Shown here piece after piece: positions 33,181 through 41,963 of a stretch of 64,000 bases of DNA. The position numbers and the translations under genes are program-made. Each line of letters begins with the position of its first letter. Positions within the stretch are counted from its first letter, which is position 1. The notes beneath the pieces were generated by a model that was given only the letters and a program-made list of their open reading frames with translations, was not told the origin of the DNA and did no database searches. Origin of the DNA: Paenibacillus glycanilyticus (GTDB taxonomy: Bacteria; Bacillota; Bacilli; Paenibacillales; Paenibacillaceae); the NCBI RefSeq assembly GCF_023715145.1, contig NZ_JAMBNP010000002.1, positions 186,001-250,000 of the forward strand. Direction: 5' to 3'.

Positions 33181-33263
33181 TCGTCATCCAGCATTCGCAC
33201 ATTCCAACCCTTACGCTGCCGCATTTCTAATAGCAAGAAGAGAATGCAGGAGGAATGATAGGA

Positions 33264-33629
33264 ATGCTGCACAGCAAAAAGAAGAGGACTGCCACTTATA
33301 CAACGGGGATATTGCGCCGCAATACAAATACGAATTATGCCATCGTGGATATGGTGAACCTGAACCGTTACGGAAGCCGAAAGGTTAAGGTACAGATCTA
33401 TGACTGGTCGAACGGAACTCCGGTAGCATTGCCGGTATATCCATGTCGAACAGCCGTTACTGTAGAACCAAACCGGTCCACTTATACGTACGCGGATGTT
33501 TCGAAGGTCTCGTTCAAGTACGAGGTTCGTATTACCCGGGTAATAGACCCCAACCTGGTTAACAATGTCTTTGGTCTTAACAAGCTGTATTCCCCGCAAT
33601 CGGCAATACGGTTCTGGAGAGAAATTTGA
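33264..33629 (+). CDS. Small conserved-looking protein of unknown function
   Basis: I do not recognise a family. The second ATG (33264) is chosen because GCAGGAGGA lies at proper distance; the ATG at 33255 is too close. About 121 residues, basic N-terminus (LHSKKKRTATYTTGILRRN). A beta-strand-rich body follows: YAIVDMVNLNRYGSRKVKVQIYDW, a VEPNRSTYTYADVS turn, and FKYEVRITRV. This looks like a single immunoglobulin-like beta-sandwich without signal peptide or membrane helix. The good ribosome site and the terminator after it support a real gene. Similar strand-rich proteins occur near spore-surface genes in Bacillales, but nothing here proves that role. Confidence 0.55.
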   Translation: MLHSKKKRTATYTTGILRRNTNTNYAIVDMVNLNRYGSRKVKVQIYDWSNGTPVALPVYPCRTAVTVEPNRSTYTYADVSKVSFKYEVRITRVIDPNLVNNVFGLNKLYSPQSAIRFWREI

Positions 33630-33657
33630 TTAAGCTATATCGGAAAAAGTAAACGAA

Positions 33658-33691
33658 AAAAGGTCTGTCCCTGAAGCGGGACAGACCTTTT
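33658..33691. terminator. Bidirectional terminator between the unknown gene and udk
   Basis: AAAAGGTCTGTCCC and GGGACAGACCTTTT form a perfect 14-bp stem with a 6-base loop between two convergent genes. Confidence 0.85.
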
Positions 33692-33699
33692 CGACTATT

Positions 33700-34308
33700 T
33701 TAGAAATATTTCTCCATAAGAATGGACAACATCTGAATGCCAACCTCGTTCTGCCCGCCTTCGGGAATGATGATGTCGGCGTACTTCTTGGACGGCTCGA
33801 TGAACGCCTCGTGCATCGGTTTGACCGTCTTCAGATATTGATCATGAATGGATTGAATGGAGCGTCCGCGCTCTTCAATATCCCGCAGCACACGGCGCAA
33901 TATCCGCACATCCGGGTCCGTATCCACGAATACTTTTATGTCGAGCATGGCCCGAAGGTTCTCGTCGGACAGAACATGAAGACCTTCGATAACGACAATC
34001 CTGCAAGGCTTAAGCTCAACTGTCTTGTCCTTGAATCGGGAATGCGTTGTGAAATCGTAGACCGGCGCCTCGGCGGCGCCTCCGGATTTCAGCTGCTTCA
34101 AATGCTCGACTAGCAAATCATTGTCGAAGACAAGAGGATGATCATAATTCAGCGCTTCACGCTCCGCGAACGTCAAATGGGGATGATCCTTGTAATAGTT
34201 ATCCTGCGAGATGAAGGTCACCTTCTCCGCGCCAAGACGTTCAATAACCGAACGCGCCACGGATGTTTTTCCCGAACCGGTGCCGCCGGCAATACCAATA
34301 ATAAGCAT
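33700..34308 (-). CDS. udk: Uridine kinase
   Basis: 202 residues. The P-loop is IAGGTGSGKTSVA near the N-terminus, followed by FISQDNYYKDH, NYDHPLVFDNDLL, and the C-terminal RRVLRDIEERGRS segment. These are the standard uridine kinase motifs; the enzyme phosphorylates uridine and cytidine in pyrimidine salvage. The protein is close to the usual length of about 205-211. A GGAGG-like site (TTAGGAGGAT) precedes the ATG. It is monocistronic. Confidence 0.93.
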   Translation of the reverse strand: MLIIGIAGGTGSGKTSVARSVIERLGAEKVTFISQDNYYKDHPHLTFAEREALNYDHPLVFDNDLLVEHLKQLKSGGAAEAPVYDFTTHSRFKDKTVELKPCRIVVIEGLHVLSDENLRAMLDIKVFVDTDPDVRILRRVLRDIEERGRSIQSIHDQYLKTVKPMHEAFIEPSKKYADIIIPEGGQNEVGIQMLSILMEKYF

Positions 34309-34359
34309 AGTTGTTCTTAAATCCTCCTAATGTGAAAGCCCATCAATTCCAGTATTGTA

Positions 34360-35994
34360 TCACAGTGTAGCTCGAAAAACATCTGTGCGGCTGCTGTGAT
34401 TATTTAGGATGCCAAAAGCTTTTTTATTGCTGCTGTAGAGGGATTTGAAGACTTCGAAATAGGTGTCATAGATTGCTTTATTCTGAGGATTGGGCTTGTA
34501 GGCTGCCCGAACCTCAATCAAGCTCTTTGCTTCGTCTATATTCGAGAGCAGGCCAAGCCCTACGGCGGCCATCACGGCTGCTCCGACCGCTCCGGCATTT
34601 TGCGGACTGTCGACCGTCTCGATCGTTCGTCCAAGAATATCGGCAAGAATCTGACAGGTGAGCGGGGCAAGAGCTCCTCCCCCAACGAAGCGAATCGCCT
34701 CGGAGGTCTTGATCTTCCGCTCCTGCGATTCCATCTGCCATCTCAGATGATAGCAGATGCCTTCCAGCACGGCATGGATGAGTTCGGTTTTCCCGGTTTC
34801 AAGGCTGATATTGAAAAATAGCCCCCGCGCATTCGAATCCTCGAACGGACAGCGGTTACCATGCAGCCAAGGCGTGAAGATGACGCCATTGCTGCCGGCG
34901 GGAACATCCTTGATGGCGTGCATCATGTAGTCGTACAAGCTGCGGTACATCGTTTCCTGGGATTCGGAGATTTGCTTCTTCTCCAGGTAAATGCCGATTT
35001 CATCGAGAGCAAGATGATTTTTGACCCATTCCAGACATTTGCCCGCCGTCTCCAGCTCGCAGAAATAATGGTAATGCTGCGGTCTTGCGCCAACGATTGA
35101 AGCGATCATGCTGGTTGCGTCAATAATCTGCCGGTTAACGACCGTGGATACCCAGCCGGACGTGCCGAGGTAAATATGCGTATCGCCTTCCGCAACGGCA
35201 CCTGCTCCCACCCCGATGAGGGAGGCGTCGCCGCCCCCGCCAAACACGGGAGTACCCTCGGCCAGCCGAAGCTCCAAAGCGGCTTCCGCCGTTAACAATC
35301 CTGCCTTGGCGGTAGAGCGGATAACCTTGGGGAAATGGTCGGGATTAACGCCAAACATTCGGCACATTTCTTTGCTGAACCGGCCATTTCGCGCATCGTA
35401 CAGCAGGGTGGCATAGGCTGTGTCCTCGGTCATGACAAATTCGCCCGTGCATTTAAAGAGAAGGTATTCCTTGACATCCAGCCATTTGTGGACGCGGCGG
35501 AATACATTTGGCTCATGGCGCTGCACCCATTTGTATTTCCAGACGGGATCCTTCACGCTGGCCGGAACGGCGCGCGTAATGGCAAGCGACTTAAGCAGCT
35601 TGAAGATGTTAGCCCCAGCTATCCGTATACCATGCATGATCCCTTTGCGGTGCTCTTCGGCTGCGCGTGTATCCATATAACTCATGGCTTTACGGACGGG
35701 AAGTCCTTTGTCGTCGACCAGAACCAGGCCCTGCATCTGGGCACAGAAGGAAATCCCGCCAATCTGCGATGCCGGGAGAAGGCTGGCCTGCAGCACTTGC
35801 TCCGTTGTCTGGCGCATCGCGTGCCACCAGTCTGCCGGATCCTGCTCCGCTCCGCCATTATCCAGAATCGTGAGCTCATAGCTATGCAATGCGCTTGCGA
35901 TAAGCTTAATGGAATGGGACAGATGATATAGGCATGTCTTCACGCCGGAAGTTCCTACATCATAAGTGAGCACGTAAGCACTCATCGTTTGCAC
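34360..35994 (-). CDS. FGGY-family carbohydrate kinase of the amino-compound operon
   Basis: 544 residues, somewhat longer than usual xylulokinases. N-terminal TYDVGTSGVKTCLY is the phosphate-binding loop. SFCAQMQGLVLVD replaces the MHG substrate motif of xylulokinase with MQG. GGGGDASLIGVGAG and RFVGGGALAPLTCQILAD complete the FGGY ATPase core, and an insertion of about 25 residues follows the MQG region. The altered substrate motif suggests a ketose or polyol other than D-xylulose. It is the last gene of a four-gene operon (aminotransferase, aldolase, transporter, kinase) and should make the phosphorylated substrate for the aldolase. Confidence 0.83.
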   Translation of the reverse strand: MQTMSAYVLTYDVGTSGVKTCLYHLSHSIKLIASALHSYELTILDNGGAEQDPADWWHAMRQTTEQVLQASLLPASQIGGISFCAQMQGLVLVDDKGLPVRKAMSYMDTRAAEEHRKGIMHGIRIAGANIFKLLKSLAITRAVPASVKDPVWKYKWVQRHEPNVFRRVHKWLDVKEYLLFKCTGEFVMTEDTAYATLLYDARNGRFSKEMCRMFGVNPDHFPKVIRSTAKAGLLTAEAALELRLAEGTPVFGGGGDASLIGVGAGAVAEGDTHIYLGTSGWVSTVVNRQIIDATSMIASIVGARPQHYHYFCELETAGKCLEWVKNHLALDEIGIYLEKKQISESQETMYRSLYDYMMHAIKDVPAGSNGVIFTPWLHGNRCPFEDSNARGLFFNISLETGKTELIHAVLEGICYHLRWQMESQERKIKTSEAIRFVGGGALAPLTCQILADILGRTIETVDSPQNAGAVGAAVMAAVGLGLLSNIDEAKSLIEVRAAYKPNPQNKAIYDTYFEVFKSLYSSNKKAFGILNNHSSRTDVFRATL

Positions 35995-36000
35995 CTGCCT

Positions 36001-37215
36001 TTACATGGGCTTTGTATCTGCATCCTTGTTGGCGGAGGCCTGATAGGATGATTCTTGAATGCGAAGCGTTACGGGCAGCAGGATGGCAGTCAGCAGCACA
36101 AACAGCAGCATAGGCCAGACGATGGAATTCAAAGCCTCATTCAATACTTCAAAGAAGTAAACAAAGGCGATTCCCGATACTTGACCCATCAGCAGGATCA
36201 TGCCGAGCGAGGTGCCTTCTTGTATGGGATAAGCGACCTCCGTGCCATGCTGGAACAAGATGGGAGCGACTCCCATAATCGCGAAGCCGGCAAGTCCGGC
36301 AATAATGGCAACCGGAACAGTCTGTTCGGCAAACGTTAGTCCCGCATAAGCAGGGATAAGCAGGGTAATGGCCGCGATAAAAAACGGCGCTCTGATCCGG
36401 TATTTATCGGATAGAATCGGAAGAACAACGGCACCTATTATGCCGGCGACAATAAATACGGCGCCAACGAGTCCGGCCTCCTCGGATGAAAACCCCCGGG
36501 GGAGAAGTATGGTTTCAAGCAAGGTGAGGATGGTATTGAAGATTCCAATCGAAATGAAGCTGATGAATAAGATGAGGAAGTAGCTTTTGTTCGCCAGAAG
36601 AAGTCGGATTGATTCGAAACGCGAAACCTCTTGACGGGAAGCGGCAACGGTGCGGGGAGCGGGAGGTTTCGCAGGTGTAAAGGCAGCGGCGAGACAAGCG
36701 GCGGCAACGGCAACAACCGCAAACCATGTGAAGAGAGCAGGGATGCCGGAGGCTTCCGCAATGGCAGGAGCGAGGGCCATCGGCACGATAAAGCCGATAT
36801 ATTGAGCCAGCGTCAGAATGCCCGCTGCGGTTGACCTCTCCTGAGGCGGGAACCACTCCGATGCCACTTTTGTCGCGATGTTAAGAAGAAACGGCTGACC
36901 GATCGCCAGTATGAACTGGAAGATCAGGACAAGCGTGAAATTCTCCGCAAATATGGCGCGCAAGAGTCCAAACACGGCCGTTAAGCCGGCGCCGATCAAT
37001 AAAGAGGACTTGTAGCCCCATTTGTCGATGACCCAGGACGCGGGCAGGGAGAACAAAATAAACATGATCATAAAGCTCATGGAGCAAAGCGTGATGGACA
37101 TGCTGCTTACCCCGTAGTAATCCTCGGCAAGACTCGAGATCGGCGCGAGCGAGAGCCACATCATCTCGGTGGATACGATGACCGGCACAATTGATAAAAG
37201 AATGATCCATTTCAT
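36001..37215 (-). CDS. MFS transporter of the amino-compound operon
   Basis: 404 residues with 12 predicted helices. The loop SEWFPPQERSTAAGI and the surrounding FILAIGQPFLLNIATKVA resemble the FLVCR/SLC49-like branch of the major facilitator superfamily. Motif A appears as LPASWVIDKWGYKSSLL. It begins 42 bases after the aldolase stop and ends 6 bases before the kinase start, so it belongs to the catabolic operon and is presumably its uptake system. The substrate is unknown. Confidence 0.8.
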   Translation of the reverse strand: MKWIILLSIVPVIVSTEMMWLSLAPISSLAEDYYGVSSMSITLCSMSFMIMFILFSLPASWVIDKWGYKSSLLIGAGLTAVFGLLRAIFAENFTLVLIFQFILAIGQPFLLNIATKVASEWFPPQERSTAAGILTLAQYIGFIVPMALAPAIAEASGIPALFTWFAVVAVAAACLAAAFTPAKPPAPRTVAASRQEVSRFESIRLLLANKSYFLILFISFISIGIFNTILTLLETILLPRGFSSEEAGLVGAVFIVAGIIGAVVLPILSDKYRIRAPFFIAAITLLIPAYAGLTFAEQTVPVAIIAGLAGFAIMGVAPILFQHGTEVAYPIQEGTSLGMILLMGQVSGIAFVYFFEVLNEALNSIVWPMLLFVLLTAILLPVTLRIQESSYQASANKDADTKPM

Positions 37216-37257
37216 CGCGGAATGATCGATTCTTTTAATATAAATTCCACCTTTCGG

Positions 37258-38460
37258 CTAGGAGATAACGGCGGCTTGCTTCGAATATTTCTTCAAATAA
37301 ACAAAGCGCATCAAGAGGCTTTCCAGGTAGTGAATCGGCTTGACTTGGCCAAGAAGCTTGGCTCCGATATGAGCCTTGCAGTTCTTCTCCAGCACCATGC
37401 CTGCGGCAATCGCATCCTCAAACGTGCTGCCGCAGCATAAAGCACCCATTCCCCGGACCAGCGCGGCAGAGGATTTCTTTAGGGCAGATGATACCTCCGC
37501 GGGAGAGAGCTCGACACTCTTCGCCGATGTGCCGATCAGCTGAGCGAAATCATCCAGCAGCGGCTTTAGCGGCTTACCGGTTAGGGAATATGCCTTGACT
37601 TCAGGAATGCCGCTCCAACGAATATGATGAATCCCCTTATGCGAGCGGTAGATTTGCTGATAAACCCAGGCTTCCTCCGGCATGGCGCCGTCAAGCTCGT
37701 CATAGCGGACCTGGATCTCGGAGCCGGCATCGTCAAAGAGAACAAAACCGTCCTCCAGCCTTCGGCTGTGATAGAGCTTGCTTTCTGCTGGTGTTCCATC
37801 ATGGGATGAGGCGGAAGCGGGAGCGGAAGAACCAAGTCCCAAGGCAAAGCGGCTTATCTGGGCAGGGTCAGCCAGGGACTCTCCGGTTAAGGTTTTATAC
37901 GTGTCGTCGAGATATTGCCGGCAGGCTTGATCAAGCTCCAGGGCGGCTTTGAATGCTTCCGCGTCATTTGCGCCGTAACAGACCGCCCCGTGATTTTTCA
38001 TAATAATAGCCTGATTATTGGTATGGGCGAGAGCCTTGGCAACGTTGCGCTGCAGCTTCTTGGTGCTTGGGAGGGCATAAGCTCCGCACAAGACCTGACC
38101 CGCCAATAGGCCAACGTCAACCGGAATGGCATTCACATGACAGGCACTTATAACGGATGCGTATTCCTGATGGGTATGAATGACGAAATGCACATCCGGG
38201 AAACGCTTGTAGACTTCCGCATGCACGCCTTTCTCGGAAGAAGGCTTGATTGTGCCGCTGTAGCTGCAGTCGGAGATCCGGACGGTCACGATATCTTCCG
38301 GCGTCAGAGACCCGTAATCCCGGCCGCTTGGCGTAATGACAAATTGCCCGCCGTCAATGCGATGGCTTACGTTTCCCCAAGTGCGGGCAATCAGCCCGGT
38401 ATCCATCAGCTTAATCCCAGCCTCAATTACGCGTCGTTTGGCATCTTCCACAGCCGTCAT
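37258..38460 (-). CDS. Class II aldolase/adducin protein with a second, degenerate aldolase domain
   Basis: 400 residues, nearly double the usual length. Residues 1-190 are a complete class II aldolase domain: GNVSHRI, ITPSG, catalytic Glu76 in SSEKGVH, metal-binding His95 and His97 (HTH), and His157 (KNHG). Residues 262-365 resemble a second copy: EEAWVYQQI parallels HAEVYKRF, and ALVRGMGALCCGS parallels AIIMKNHGAVCYG. The metal histidines are lost there (HIRWS and GMG). A low-complexity linker separates the two. The first domain should cleave or epimerise a phosphorylated ketose; the second may be regulatory or structural. It starts 11 bases after the aminotransferase stop. Confidence 0.82.
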   Translation of the reverse strand: MTAVEDAKRRVIEAGIKLMDTGLIARTWGNVSHRIDGGQFVITPSGRDYGSLTPEDIVTVRISDCSYSGTIKPSSEKGVHAEVYKRFPDVHFVIHTHQEYASVISACHVNAIPVDVGLLAGQVLCGAYALPSTKKLQRNVAKALAHTNNQAIIMKNHGAVCYGANDAEAFKAALELDQACRQYLDDTYKTLTGESLADPAQISRFALGLGSSAPASASSHDGTPAESKLYHSRRLEDGFVLFDDAGSEIQVRYDELDGAMPEEAWVYQQIYRSHKGIHHIRWSGIPEVKAYSLTGKPLKPLLDDFAQLIGTSAKSVELSPAEVSSALKKSSAALVRGMGALCCGSTFEDAIAAGMVLEKNCKAHIGAKLLGQVKPIHYLESLLMRFVYLKKYSKQAAVIS

Positions 38461-38471
38461 AAACGTCCTCC

Positions 38472-39950
38472 TTAAATTCCGATCAAGGCCACATTTTCGA
38501 AAATACGATCGAAGCGCACAAGCACATCGTCAATCATTTCTTCCGTATAAGCCCCGCTGGTGTACAGCCGGCTTCCTGCCAGCGTTACGATGCCTTCGGC
38601 CATATAGGCGGCGCCCATATGCTCCATTTCCTTCTTGCGCTTGGAGGTTTCGGACAACACCTTCGGAATCTGCCAGGGCTTCGACCAGTTGATGGCAAAA
38701 TGCATGGTGCCTACCGTCTCGAGATGGCAGATGGACCCTTGGTTAAAAGCAACAAACGGGAGCTTGTATTTGCTGATCAGGGTTTGCAGTCCCGCCGTCA
38801 GCCGGTCGGCCATTTGTCCCGATCTTGGGATGGCGTTCGTCCGCTCAATCTCGCATAGGGTGTAATAGCCTGCCACGCAGCTCAGCGGATTAGCCGCCAT
38901 CGTACCGCCGATAAGCGCTTTCTTATGCTTGCTGCCGGCTTCGATGCCCGCGGACAAATATTTTATATACTCCCTCTTGCCGCCGAGGCCGCCTGCACCC
39001 GGATAACCGCCGGCGACTACCTTGCCGAAGATCGTCAGATCCGGCGACACGCCGTAATAGCCTTGTGCTCCAGACATTCCAATTCGGAAAGCGGTTACCA
39101 CTTCGTCGAAGATCAGGAGTGAGCCGTATTTGCGGCACAACTGCTCGACGCCTTTATTAAACACCAAATCGACCGGCCTAGTGCCGCTCTCCGGCCCAAC
39201 AGGCTCGATCAGAACGGCTGCCGTGCCGCCGCGCAGCTGATTGAACTTCAGTTTTCTCTCCAAATCCTGCAGATCATTCGGGAAAAACTCCTGCGTATGC
39301 TTGAAGATATAGCGAGGAACACCATGCGCCTGCGTCCATTTGGAGCCGGGGATCCGAATGCCGTAAGCAAGCTGGTCGCTCCAGCCATGATAGGCTCCGC
39401 CCATCTTAATAATCTTTTTCTTCCCGGTGGCAAGGCGTGCAACCCGGATAGCCGCCATGCAGGCTTCGGTGCCGGAGCCCAGCATGCGGAACATCTCGAC
39501 GGTGTCGATGCTGTCGGCGATCTTTTTGCCTAATTTATATTCGTATTCATGGAAAAGCCCGGTAGAGGGACCGCAGTCGTTCAGCAGCTCAATGACCTTC
39601 TCGCGTACTTCAGGAGGGTTGCTGCCAAGCACTGTCGGACCGCCCGCCTGCAGAAAATCATAATAACGGTTGCCGTCGATATCGTAGAGGTAGGCGCCCT
39701 CGGCCTTTGTAAATACAAGCGGGAACGGATGGTTAAAGGCCAGATTATGCTGCACGCCGCCGGGAATAACATCCTTGGCAACGTCGATCATTTCTTTCGA
39801 TTTCACGCATTTCGCTTCAAAATAATCCTCTTCATACTGCTTCAGAGCATCGGGCTTGATCGAATAAATCGGCTGCCGGATAAGATGATCAAGCTGGCTG
39901 GTCACTGCCTTGACATCGGGATAGCGGGAAATCGAAAAGGTCCGTTCCAT
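38472..39950 (-). CDS. Class III PLP-dependent aminotransferase, glutamate-1-semialdehyde aminotransferase-like
   Basis: 492 residues. An N-terminal extension of about 55 residues precedes IPGGVQHNL, the usual start of the GSA-aminomutase-like group. GSGTEACMAAIRVARLATG binds the cofactor phosphate, FDEVVTAFR contains the Asp that contacts the pyridine nitrogen (Asp282), and IFGKVVAGG has the Schiff-base Lys310. It is not hemL: heme genes are absent and the extension is unusual. It should transaminate an amino-substrate to a carbonyl before phosphorylation and aldol cleavage, or act in reverse. It is the first gene of the operon. Confidence 0.85.
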   Translation of the reverse strand: MERTFSISRYPDVKAVTSQLDHLIRQPIYSIKPDALKQYEEDYFEAKCVKSKEMIDVAKDVIPGGVQHNLAFNHPFPLVFTKAEGAYLYDIDGNRYYDFLQAGGPTVLGSNPPEVREKVIELLNDCGPSTGLFHEYEYKLGKKIADSIDTVEMFRMLGSGTEACMAAIRVARLATGKKKIIKMGGAYHGWSDQLAYGIRIPGSKWTQAHGVPRYIFKHTQEFFPNDLQDLERKLKFNQLRGGTAAVLIEPVGPESGTRPVDLVFNKGVEQLCRKYGSLLIFDEVVTAFRIGMSGAQGYYGVSPDLTIFGKVVAGGYPGAGGLGGKREYIKYLSAGIEAGSKHKKALIGGTMAANPLSCVAGYYTLCEIERTNAIPRSGQMADRLTAGLQTLISKYKLPFVAFNQGSICHLETVGTMHFAINWSKPWQIPKVLSETSKRKKEMEHMGAAYMAEGIVTLAGSRLYTSGAYTEEMIDDVLVRFDRIFENVALIGI

Positions 39951-40142
39951 ATGTACCTACCTTCCATCATCCGTTATAAAATTATGAATATTTCGAATTT
40001 ACTTCTAATTCAAGTATATATAAACGGTTCGAAAGAAGGAACCGGTTTAGGTAATATCTCACAAAAATATGCAATAGAATTAATGCTTTTCTACTAAATT
40101 TTGTTCCGTTTAAGCGCTTGGAAGGAAGCTGCATCAAAATAA

Positions 40143-40168
40143 AACCGGAAGCCTCGCAGCTTCCGGTT
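40143..40168 (-). terminator. Terminator after the GntR regulator gene
   Basis: AACCGGAAGC and GCTTCCGGTT form a 10-bp stem with a 6-base loop; on the minus strand TTTTATTTTG follows. It separates the regulator unit from the aminotransferase operon, which must have its own promoter in 39951-40142. Confidence 0.8.
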
Positions 40169-40187
40169 GGTTCGTTCGTATGGGGGG

Positions 40188-40838
40188 TTATCTCAACAAC
40201 CCGCTGAGGATAAACTGCTCGTGGACCTCCGCGTATTGCTCGGTGACGGCTGCTTTTGCCGCGGCGATATCGCCGCTCTTAATGGCCTCGTAGATCCGGC
40301 GGTTCGTTTGCGCGGACCGGCTGGGGCGGTATTGCGGATATTTTTTGCGGTAGTATACGGTATAAAAAACATAGCGCCCGCGGTAGAGCTCCATAATCTG
40401 CAGCATGCTGTCGTTATGAATGGTGCGAAGGATCGTCTCCGTGAATTGGAGGGTGCTGTTGTAATAGCTGTAGAAATCACTTTGTTCCATGGCAAGCTGC
40501 TGCTGATCGAGAAGCTGGCCAAGCGCATGTACGTCAAAGGCAAGCTTGCGTTTCAGGGCAGTGTCCAGCACGAACAGCTGCATAGAGACGAGCACCTCGT
40601 ACATTTCACTGAAATCATGGGCGGATATATCCTTTATCATAACCCCTCGCCCTCGAAAGGTTCCCACGAGTCCTTCGCGTTCCAGCAAGGAGATGGCCGC
40701 TCGAATTGGCGTTCTGCTCATGCCCAGCTGACCGGCAAGCTCATTTTCCGATAACATGGAGCCCGGCATGTATTCCGCACGCATGATCTGCTCCCGAATT
40801 TCACGGTAGGCGACGGTTTCCAGAGAAGTTGAAGACAT
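40188..40838 (-). CDS. GntR-family (FadR/FCD type) transcriptional regulator
   Basis: About 216 residues. The N-terminal winged helix contains MPGSMLSENELAGQLGMSRTPIRAAISLLEREGLV, a near-consensus GntR HTH. The C-terminal half is helical with spaced His/Asp residues as in FCD domains. The ATG at 40838 (MSSTSLETVAY) follows AAAGGAAAA; the longer frame upstream lacks a site. It lies immediately upstream of the aminotransferase-aldolase-transporter-kinase operon, so it is the probable substrate-responsive repressor of that operon. Confidence 0.87.
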   Translation of the reverse strand: MSSTSLETVAYREIREQIMRAEYMPGSMLSENELAGQLGMSRTPIRAAISLLEREGLVGTFRGRGVMIKDISAHDFSEMYEVLVSMQLFVLDTALKRKLAFDVHALGQLLDQQQLAMEQSDFYSYYNSTLQFTETILRTIHNDSMLQIMELYRGRYVFYTVYYRKKYPQYRPSRSAQTNRRIYEAIKSGDIAAAKAAVTEQYAEVHEQFILSGLLR

Positions 40839-40925
40839 AGTGTATTTTCCTTTGTCTGTTTTTAATCTTATAGTAACAAAACCATCAGGACTTGGAAACA
40901 CTGCAACGCGGAGGCACTAATTCTG

Positions 40926-41378
40926 TTATTTAATCTCAAAGATTGAATCAATAATCACCGGAAGATTGTCTCTTAAGGAATTAGCTCCAAGGACAGAGCG
41001 GCTATGAATGCCTTTGTCTCCAAAAACCTCACGCATAAGATTCGAGCAGCCGTTAAGTACGAGGTGATGCTGCTCGAATGAAGGGTCAGCGTTAATGAAG
41101 CCCTGCAGCTTAACGACACGAGCCACGCGGTCCAAGCTGCCCAAAGCTTGGCGGACAACAGCGATAATCTCAATCCCCGTGCTGCGGGCAAATTGATAGC
41201 CCTCTTCCGTTGTGTATGCTTCTCCGAGTTTCCCTTTGGGTTTTCCGGACGGCCCTTTGCCCGAAACAAAAAGCAGGGAGCCGACCATAACGCAATTCGT
41301 GTAGTTAGCAGCCGGATCACTCGCTTCGGGAAGAGAAATCCCAAGTTCAATGAGTCGTTCCTCTACGCTTGTACTCAT
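40926..41378 (-). CDS. RidA/YjgF-family protein
   Basis: 150 residues. The family pattern is recognisable: LLFVSGKGP (the usual VSGQGP), VRQALGSLDRVARVVKLQGFINADPSF, and SRSVLGANSLRDNLPVIID with the Arg that contacts imine carboxylates. RidA proteins hydrolyse reactive enamine/imine intermediates made by PLP enzymes. Its place beside an aminotransferase operon fits that role. The ATG at 41378 is chosen (GGGAGGCG upstream). It lies 32 bases after the Lrp gene on the same strand. Confidence 0.85.
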   Translation of the reverse strand: MSTSVEERLIELGISLPEASDPAANYTNCVMVGSLLFVSGKGPSGKPKGKLGEAYTTEEGYQFARSTGIEIIAVVRQALGSLDRVARVVKLQGFINADPSFEQHHLVLNGCSNLMREVFGDKGIHSRSVLGANSLRDNLPVIIDSIFEIK

Positions 41379-41410
41379 CGTAACGCCTCCCAATCTTTTA
41401 TGTACGTCCT

Positions 41411-41842
41411 TTACTTCACCTGTCCAATAGATAGGCTGACTTTATAATTGCCGTACGTCAGCAGCTCATCGAGAAAATCGGTCAGCTCCAGCTGCGAGCC
41501 AACGCGGACACGCATCCAATAGCAGCCTTCCCCGCTGACGCGATGTGTCTCTGCCACATGTCTGCTGCTGCTTGCGAAGGCTTGGAAGGCCTGATGAGCC
41601 GTGCTTGATTTCATAAAGACAGTGACGAAGGCATGGACGGTCAAGCCGATTTTCTCCGGATTCCAATTAACGGTCGTGCCCTCAATAATGCCAAGATCCT
41701 GCAGCTTGCGGACGCGGGCCCCTACAGCTTGGCCGGTTAGATGAACCTGCTCCCCGATCGACTTATGGGACTGGCCGGCATCTGCAATTAAGCAGCTCAA
41801 GATTTGCTTGTCGATTTCATCAATTCCGTATGAGCTAGACAT
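41411..41842 (-). CDS. Lrp/AsnC-family transcriptional regulator
   Basis: 143 residues. The N-terminal HTH (IDEIDKQILSCLIADAGQSHKSIGEQVHLTGQAVGARVRKLQDLGII) and the C-terminal RAM domain (VHAFVTVFMKSSTAHQAFQAFA, then VSGEGCYWMRVRV) are complete. Lrp-type regulators sense amino acids. It heads a unit with ridA and possibly the GntR gene, which strengthens the idea that the neighbouring pathway handles an amino compound. It is divergent from the metallo-hydrolase gene at 41964. Confidence 0.88.
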   Translation of the reverse strand: MSSSYGIDEIDKQILSCLIADAGQSHKSIGEQVHLTGQAVGARVRKLQDLGIIEGTTVNWNPEKIGLTVHAFVTVFMKSSTAHQAFQAFASSSRHVAETHRVSGEGCYWMRVRVGSQLELTDFLDELLTYGNYKVSLSIGQVK

Positions 41843-41963
41843 GTCGGAAGAAATCCTTTCATTGTGAAAATAAAAGCGGTTATTTCATTTCATGCGGTTA
41901 TTCGAATGCATGAAGGCTTATTTTATAATTGTATCAGACTCGATTAGAAAAGAGGGAACGAAT

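Noticed and set aside
38472..39950. Identity as hemL, glutamate-1-semialdehyde aminotransferase of heme synthesis
   Set aside because: Motifs are of the same family, but there are no heme genes nearby, an unusual N-terminal extension is present, and the operon is catabolic in content.
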